A program made the position numbers and the translations under genes. A DNA stretch of 64,000 nucleotides from Saussurea involucrata (Eukaryota; Streptophyta; Magnoliopsida; Asterales; Asteraceae). Of the stretch, positions 57,057 to 64,000 are shown piece after piece; the first letter of the stretch is position 1; each line of letters begins with the position of its first letter. The notes under the pieces were generated by a model that did no database searches, had not been told where the DNA came from, and worked only from the letters and a program-made list of their open reading frames with translations. Location: the NCBI GenBank assembly GCA_033807775.1, contig CM066321.1, positions 42,136,850-42,200,849 on the forward strand, in the 5' to 3' direction.

Positions 57057-60000
57057 TTATGTCATATTAATCATTCCTAACTTACCCACCAAGAAATTGA
57101 ATCTTTTCTCGTCTAAGGCTTTGGTGAATAAGTCCGCAAGTTGGTATTCTGTGGGCACGAAATGCATCTCGATTGTACCGTGTTCAACATGATGTTTCAA
57201 GAAGTGGTACGTTATATCGATATGCTTGGTTTTGGAATGTTGCTTAGGATTGGCAGAGATGGCAATGGCACTTTTGGAATCACAGAAGATGGGTATTTTG
57301 AATAGAGTGTGGCCGTGGTCTTTTAGATGAGTCTTCATCCACAGAACCTGAGAACAACAGCTAGCAGCAGCAACGTATTCAGCTTATGCCGTAGTTGTTG
57401 ACACACAGTTCTGCTTTTTGGAGGTCCAACTGACTAGCTTACCACCTATAAATTGACCACTCCCAGAGGTACTCTTTCTGTCGAGCATGCATCCTCCATA
57501 GTCTGAATCTGTATAAGCTTTAAGACAAAAGCCAGAGATCTGTGGATACTAGAGACCAAGATTTCTGGTCCCCTTTAGGTATCTAAAGATTCTCTTAACA
57601 ACATCATAATGTGATTTCTTAGGATTAGCTTGATAACGTGCACAAAGACATGTGGCATGCATAATGTCAGGTCTGCTTGTAGTTAAGTATAACAGAGATC
57701 CAATCATGCCTCTGTAAAGACTGCATTCTACAGAGATGCCATCTGGATCTAAGAATAACTTATTTCCAGTGGCCATTGGAGTTTTCGTGATAGAGGAATC
57801 AGAGAGGCTATATTTGGAAAGAATATCAGAGACATATTTAGCCTGATTTATAAAAATTCCCTCTGATGATTGTTTGACTTGGAGTCCGAGGAAGAATGTT
57901 AATTCTCCCATCATACTCATTTCAAAGTCACTCTGCATGAGTTTTTCAAAACTTTTTCACTCTTCTGCATTAGTAGACCCAAAAATTATGTCGTCCACAT
58001 AGATTTGTACAAGCATTATTTCACTGTTTTTACGTTTATAGAATAAGGTTGTATCTGTTGTACCTCTGTCGTAGCCATTGACTAGAAGAAAAGTAGAAAG
58101 TCGTTCGTACCATGCTCTTGGAGCCTATTTCAGTCCGTACAGAGCTTTTTCAAGGTAGTATACATACCTTGGGAACTTTGAGCTTTCAAAACCTGGTGGC
58201 TGATTTACGTAAACCTCTTCTTGGATTTCACCGTTGAGAAAAGCTGATTTTACGTCCATCTGATAGACTTTAAAACCTCTGTGGGCTGCGAAGGCTAAGA
58301 ATATTCTTATTGCTTTGATCCGTGCGACAGGGGCAAAAGTCTCATCGTAGTCTATGCCTTCTTCTTGTCTATATCCATTGGCCACTAAACGTGCTTTGTT
58401 TCTGATGACCACCCCATCTTCATCCTTCTTATTTCTGTAGACCTATTTAGTCCCAATGGCCTGTTTCCCCCGTGGCAGAGGTACTAGATTACAGACTTTG
58501 TTGCGTTCAAACTGCAGAAGCTCATCTTGCATGGCGTCTACCCAGTTTGGGTCATCAAGGGCTTCAGAAATCTTCTTTGGCTCTATTACACTAATAAAGT
58601 TTGTAAAGAAACAGAAATTAGCAGTGGCAGACCTTGTTTTTACCGTGTCAGAAGGTTCTCCAATTATCTGGCTCAGAGGATGGCTTTTTGTCCACTTAGT
58701 TGTGCGTGGAAGATGGTCACCAATGTCATCTACTAGTTCTTCAGAGGCTTCTTGTTGTTCTACTTATTCTGGTGGAGCCTCTGTCGTAGAGCGTGCCTTT
58801 GTATTTGATCCTACAGTTTGTGGAATGAGTGGTGATGGAGTTTGTTCCTCTGAGGACGTATAGACTTGGTCCTCTATTTCCTCTGTAATTGGTTCCTCTA
58901 TGGAGTGTGGAGTTTGTTCTTCAGCAGCTTTTGTGGTCGTTTTCCTTGGTGTTTCATCTTCTGCAGTCTCTTCTTCGGTATCTGTATCTGTAGCATTTAT
59001 AGAAGAAGATGAAGCATTGTTGGGACCAGTTAGAGTCATACCTATGGGGTTTTGATCGACAGAAGATGGTTCTACAGAAGCTCTGATGGTTCCAACAGAG
59101 GGATTAATGTCGTCGTGGAACATCTCTAAAAATAGAAGATTTAAGTCTTCTTTTGCTTGTGAGATGCCAGAGGATTCCCCTTTAAGTCCGAGTTCTGAAC
59201 TGATTTGTTCAGAAGTCCTTTGGAATGAATCATCAAAAGAAACATTGATGCTTTCTACGATCTTGCGAATTTTTGTTAGGAATACTCTGTAGGCTTTGGA
59301 ACTGGCAGAGTATCCAATGAATTTTCCTTCGTCTGCTTTTACCTCAAATTTTCCTCTGGAATCTCTGTCGTTTAAGACAAAACATTTACATCCAAACACA
59401 TGGAAAAACTTGATGTTTGGCCGCCTTTTGTTGATCAGTTCATAAGGAGTCTTGATGTGTCTTTTCACAATGGTTGACCGATTCTGTGTGTAACAAGCGG
59501 TAGAAATCGCTTCTGCCCAAAAGTTCATCGGTAATCCGCATGCTGATAGCATAGTTCTTGCAGCCTCCACGAGCGTTCGATTCTTTCTTTCGACTACGCC
59601 ATTCTGCTGTGGAGTGCGTGCGGCAGAGAAGTTCTGTGATATTCCTTCTGTAGAAAGATAGGCTTCAATGACAGAGTTTTTAAATTATGTGCCATTGTCA
59701 CTTCTTAACTTCTGTATTCTGCTTTCATAAAGAACTTGGATTCTTTTCATTAGATTTATCAAGATGATTGGAACATCTGATTTCTTTCGGACAAAATCAA
59801 CCCATGTGAAACGCGAATACTCATCAACTAAGACAAGTATGTATTTCTTGCCACCTAGGCTCTGTATCGCAATTGGACCGCATAGGTCGACATGAAGCAT
59901 GTACAGAGGCCTAGTGCAAGACACATCTGTTTTGCCTTTGTGGGAAGTTCTTCTGAATTTTCCCATCTCACAGGCAGAACATAAATGATCTCTATTGAAT

Positions 60001-60512
60001 TTAACATTAGGCAAACCTTTAACTAGATCAAGTTTGACCAGTTTATCCAAGGTGTGAAAGTTCAAGTGACAGAACCTGTTATGCCATAACCAGGCTTCCT
60101 CACTTTTGCAGGCTACAAGGCAAACTTTGTCCTTGTTCTTGGAACTGAAATTCATTAGATACAGATCATCTCTTCTTTCAGCTCGCAGAAGTTCCATTCC
60201 TGTGTCTTCACTTTGCAGAGAGCAGAAAGTTCTTTTGAATAACACATTGAATCTTGTATCATAAAGTTGGCTTACATTCAGTAGGTTGTGTTTAAGGCCA
60301 CCCACATATGCAACTTTGTATACAGAAACGTCTTTCTTCTTTATGACTCCATAGCCTTTGATGTGTCCCTTCTTGTTATCTCCAAAAGTTACAGATCCAC
60401 CATCGAGTGTTTCTTTGTACATGGATAGTGAACTTTTGTCGCCAGTCATGTGCCTCGAGCATCCGGAGTCTAGATACCAGATAGGCACAGACCGCTTCTG
60501 CAAGACAATCAT
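57057..60512 (-). pseudogene. pol: R9 pol (protease, integrase, RT, RNase H), decayed
   Basis: Copia enzyme order, better preserved than R4. Protease and integrase N-terminus form an open frame (60512-59685): WYLDSGCSRHMTG, HNRFCHLNFH with CSACEMGK, and core Asp residues up to DNGT. A TAA at 59685-59687 follows, the same codon as in R4. The integrase C-terminus and Thr/Glu-rich linker cover 59570-58764. RT is at 58412-57549 with QMDVKSAFLNGEI and YVDD (LVQIYVDDIIFG). TAG interrupts it at about 58122 and TGA at about 57957. RNase H is at 57546-57057 (AYTDSDYGGCMLDRKSTSG, LADLFTKAL), broken by TAG near 57548 and TAA near 57384. Several stops are C-to-T or G-to-A changes relative to R4. Confidence 0.9.
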
Positions 60513-60532
60513 TGAGATTTAGGTACCCATAT

Positions 60533-63500
60533 TCACATGGGTACAATATTGTTAGTATTTTTCAAGTTTGCCTTAGCATTCTTGAAATACATTTTTTCTT
60601 TTGTAGAAGAATCAGATTGTTTCTTTGTGGGATTTGACTTTTGAATTTGGGTAGAAAGTAAACAATCTTGACTAGAGAAGTGATTATTTAATCTGAACAT
60701 AAGATCAAAGCAATGACAGTATTGAATATGAGACGTGATTTGCTTGATCTTTTCATTGAATTCATTGAACTGAGCCACAGAGGCATTACATTCTTTCTTA
60801 ACATTAGATTTCCTATTACAAGAAGATCTATGAGTACTAGAATGTTGATTGCAAAAGCTTTGTTTAGTTCTTGCCTTCTATGAGTCTGTTCTGTGGTGAA
60901 CATCTTTCTTCCCTGTCACAGAGGAAAAAGATTTGTTAACTTTAGGCCATTTTCCCTTTTGTTGCCAAGTGGGATTTTCGTTAATTTGCCTTAAAGGTTT
61001 TGAAAAATTTGAACTTTTAGGATCTACAGAGGTCTTCTTTAACATATCAAGCTCAGCAGAGGTTTTGACTTGTAAAGATACGTTCAGAAAATCTGGGCAG
61101 ATAGGTATCTCTGTGAATTTCTCTCTTGGAGAAATAGTTCTGTTAAGAACTTTAGAGGAGAATTTAACATCCTCTGTGTCATAGTGAACTATCCCTGATG
61201 TAACATCAGTCTCTGAGTCATCAGAAGATGAATCGTCCTCATATACAGAGGTTGATTCATCTCTTTCGACAGAGGCTGAAGTTTCCGAGCATGTATCATA
61301 CGAGCTTTCTTCCTCTGTAAAATAATTTTCATAGATGGCAGAGGTTTCTGATAAGATCTCTTCAGCGAGAATTTTATCTACAGAAGATGTACAGAAGTTT
61401 TCTACAACGTTTGTTTTCCATACTTCCAAAATTTCCTTTTCAATTGTTTCTGTAAGTTTTTCTTCTGAAAAAGTGGGTGTAAACTCAGGAGCTTCTGCTG
61501 ATAATTTCTTTTCAACATTTATCATACAGACAAAAGCAACCTGCGTTTGAGTCTCTGGTTTACCAAACTTAAAGATACCAATCTGATCTTGCGTTTTCAA
61601 ATATTTCTTTGGTTTGATTCCTCTATTGACGGAGGTTGAAGATGATGAATCTGTATTTTCAAACCACACATTGATCATCTTCGTATGTTTCCTTAAGTGA
61701 GGTTCCACAAAGATTTTAGCCCTTTTACTTACAGAGAGTAAGTTTGGAAAATATGGTTTGTTTGTTTTTCCCAACACAAACAGAGAAGACAGAGGTTTAA
61801 TTCTTTTGCCTTCAACACCTAGGGTAATATCATCGTACCCTATACCTCGTCTTCCTATTTGTGAGTTTACTTTTTCATAAACCTTCTGTGCATCTTTATA
61901 GTTTTTGAGTAAAACTTCTCTTCTGCGTAGATCTTGCCAAAGTACCCCTCTCTCTCTCTCTCTGAAAGTATTCCTTGAGAGCTCTTATTTCAGTAGTTTC
62001 ACTTCTGGAAACTGAAAGTTCTTTTGTTTTGATTTTTAACTCAGAGGTTAATTCAGAAATTTGTTTTTTTAAAGGATCTAGATTTTTGATCCAATTCTTT
62101 TCTATTCTCTCCTTTTCTTCAAAATTTTTGGCTTTTTCTTGAGTGAGAAGCCGTACTTCTCTCTCATTAAAGGTGAGTCTTTTCTGAATGCCTACATTTA
62201 ATTCTTTTAGTTCAAGCAGTTCAATAAGTTTAAGTGAATCATCATCTACAGAATTAATACAAGAGGTAGAGTTTGAACTGGATACCTCAGTGCCGGAGTC
62301 AATTTCTGCCATGCCACAGAACAGGGCATTGGTTGTGTATTCTTCGTCAGAGGTAGAGTCTGACTCGAAGTCCTCTTTGTTCGCCTCAGAATGCCCTTTG
62401 TTCGCCATTAGAGATTTTTGTGCATAATACTCAGCCTTCTTTTTGTAAAAAGATGAGTCCTTCTGTGGGCGATTTTGTCTGCTTCTGCACTCATTTGCGA
62501 AATGGCTTGGCTTCCCGCAGTTGAAACAACCTTGGGAAGTGTTTCCAGCACGATCGTCGGACTTTTGTTGGTCTCCACCTTTCTCCGATCGGCATTCGTT
62601 TGCGTAATGACCAGGCTTGCCACATTTGTAACATTCTTGTTGTGTGTGGCTCACCTTGTCATCTGACCTCTGTCGGTTACTACTTTTGTAGTTTCTGTCG
62701 CTTGACCTCTGTCGGTCACTTCTATCATTTGACCTCTGTCGGTCACTTGATTCTTCTCTTCTTCCGTTATCTCTGCTGTCACCTTGGTTGTCTCTGCCAT
62801 ATCGATCATTTCCTGAACTTCTTTGGTTTCCTCTGAACTCTCTTGTCAATAGAGCTAAGGATTTAGCTAATGACGCAAGAGTTATCTCTTCTTCTATCAG
62901 CTCGTCTTCTTCGCTATCAACCATCACTATTTTCTTCTTTTCCTTTTTCTTCTCCTCTGTTGCTCTCTCATTTCTTGGTTTTTCTGCAGCCTCTGTAGAT
63001 TTACTAACCAATGCATATGGTGCAATGGTTAGTGTTTTAGCCTGTGCTATTTGAGGCTCTTGTGCGGCTAGTGTTCCATAGAGATCAGAGAGAGTCCAGG
63101 AGTCTAGATCTTGGTTTGTTTGTAAGGACATAGACAGCTGGAGCCATTCATCATTCAGGCTTTTTAGAAACATGACATTATTTTCTTCTGAGGTTCTGTG
63201 AATGCCAGACTTTCTACACTTGTTTATGAGAGAGTTGAACCTGTCGTACGTCGTTTGCAGAGACTCTGTTGCAGAGGCTCTGAATGCATGATATTCATTT
63301 ATGTACTGTGCCCTTCGGTTCTTCTGCGTTTTAGCACCCCCTTCCAACTGTCTTTCTAATTCTTTCCAAAGATCGTGCGCAGTTTTGCATTCATCTAAGG
63401 ATTGAAAAAGTTCGTTGGGGATAGCCATTATCAATATTCTTTTTGTTTTCTGTGCAACTTCATCTTCTGCCTTATCTTCATTTGACCATTCTTCTTTTGG

Positions 63501-63728
63501 CTTTGGTTTTTGATGTTCAGGGATTTCAGGAGATTCAGCAGTAGCTGGTACTCGTGGTACAACTATCATGGGAACAAGAGGAAGGTTGTAAAGATATTGT
63601 ACTAGAATTTTTTCAGTACCCTCAAAGAAATGTACCATTCTTATTTTCCATTGAGGATACTCATCTCGAAGGAGAGTAGGAGGCTTGGTGAGTGAACCAG
63701 CAGTAAAGAAGTTATTTGTATTTGTCAT
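60533..63728 (-). pseudogene. gag: R9 gag with two zinc knuckles
   Basis: The start is ATG 63728 (MTNTNNFFTAGSLTKPPTLL), followed by 610 open codons to 61896. The capsid domain reaches about residue 245, then a Glu/Lys tract, then an Arg/Asp/Ser-rich region with repeats of the DRQRSSDR type. Two intact CX2CX4HX4C knuckles follow: CYKCGKPGHYANEC (62637-62596) and CFNCGKPSHFANEC (62530-62489). A coiled coil comes after them. A TC microsatellite at 61949-61963 shifts the frame. The tail continues at 61850-60878, stops at TAG (60877 region) and resumes to 60533 with a VPM/VPK-type end just before pol. R4 is the nearest homologue. Confidence 0.9.
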
Positions 63729-63923
63729 TGTATAGGTTCTGAAAAGATAGTATGATTAAAGAGTATGAGTCTGATGATATGGAAAGTTTTCTGGGTTTGA
63801 ACAGTTCCCAGAGTACACTTTAATGGAGTTTTAACCTAGAAATGAGGAATAGGTTAAAAAGGAATGATGTCTATCACCAATCTTGTAACAAAGAGGATCA
63901 CTTGATATTGAAAATCAAGGTCA

Positions 63924-63935
63924 GCTCTGATACCA
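63924..63935 (-). other. R9 primer-binding site (initiator Met tRNA)
   Basis: The minus strand reads TGGTATCAGAGC two bases inside the LTR, as in R4 and R6. The leader between it and gag (63729-63923) holds no gene. Confidence 0.9.
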
Positions 63936-63937
63936 AT

Positions 63938-64000
63938 TGTTGGTTCCCGTTTTGCTTATACAAGATTGTCATATCTGTTAGTTCATCAAATACGTTTCCA
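63938..64000 (-). repeat. R9 5' LTR, first 63 bp visible
   Basis: It starts TGTTGGTTCCCGTTTTGC on the plus strand. It is similar to R4 (30080-30125 plus 41200 onward) and identical over 34 bp to the remnant at 42213. The rest lies beyond the window. Confidence 0.88.

Larger units (their letters stand above)
42213..64000 (-). mobile_element. R9: Sirevirus (R4 family), host of R10
   Basis: The minus-strand element runs off the right edge. In element order: 5' LTR (from beyond 64000 to 63938), Met-tRNA primer site, gag, pol, spacer with three polypurine motifs, third ORF split by R10 (43981-52129), and a 3' LTR reduced to about 34 bp. All genes carry lesions. Protein identity to R4 is high throughout. 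TTATG at 42208-42212 is the candidate left target duplication; the right copy is outside the window. Confidence 0.9.

Noticed and set aside
1..64000. Host protein-coding, tRNA or rRNA genes
   Set aside because: I assigned all long ORFs to retrotransposon domains or their antisense shadows, and saw no tRNA-like or rRNA-like stretch apart from primer-binding sites.

Overview
The window looks like intergenic DNA from a flowering plant with a large genome, probably a eudicot. Nearly every base belongs to LTR retrotransposons inserted into one another. I found no host gene, tRNA, rRNA or CRISPR array. The evidence for a plant is Sirevirus-type Ty1/copia elements, Tekay-type chromoviruses with a chromodomain, a Tat-lineage Ty3/gypsy element with an antisense ORF, and initiator-Met-tRNA primer sites. 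I cannot name the species.

I use ten labels. R1 (1-1817, minus) is the 5' end of a Tat-lineage gypsy element. R2 (1818-~5430, minus) is a broken Sirevirus of the same family as R6. R3 (~5431-9930, minus) is a decayed chromovirus missing its 3' half. R4 (9931-41897, minus) is a long Sirevirus that hosts three later insertions. R5 (14452-22098, plus) is a complete Tat element lacking pol, inserted in R4. R6 (30126-41194, plus) is a pol-less Sirevirus derivative inserted in the 5' LTR of R4. R7 (30198-34519, minus) is a rearranged Sirevirus derivative inserted in the 5' LTR of R6. R8 (41898-42212, minus) is a scrap of an older copia reverse transcriptase. R9 (42213 to beyond 64000, minus) is a second copy of the R4 family. 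R10 (43981-52129, minus) is a young, nearly intact chromovirus inserted in the extra ORF of R9.

Insertion order follows from target-site duplications (TSDs) and LTR divergence counted by eye. R6 has TSD TAGTT and LTRs about 3-4% apart. R7 has TSD TTAGT and about 2.7%. R5 has near-TSD GGATC/GGGTC and about 3-4%. R10 has TSD ACAGG and about 1%. R7 is therefore younger than R6, R6 is younger than R4, and R10 is the youngest.

The four Sirevirus families share one layout: LTR, Met-tRNA primer site, gag, pol in another frame, a spacer with repeated polypurine tracts, a very long third ORF, a final polypurine tract and LTR. The third ORF sits where an envelope gene is often claimed. It shows no signal peptide or membrane segment but has basic nuclear-localisation-like clusters, a coiled coil, an acidic tract and a conserved C-terminal module.

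The most unusual items are: the R7 5' LTR, which contains an inverted U5-plus-primer-site segment resembling minus-strand strong-stop DNA; an identical nonsense codon in the integrase of both R4 and R9; an antisense, apparently spliced gene in R5; and a different short palindromic word enriched in each element family.
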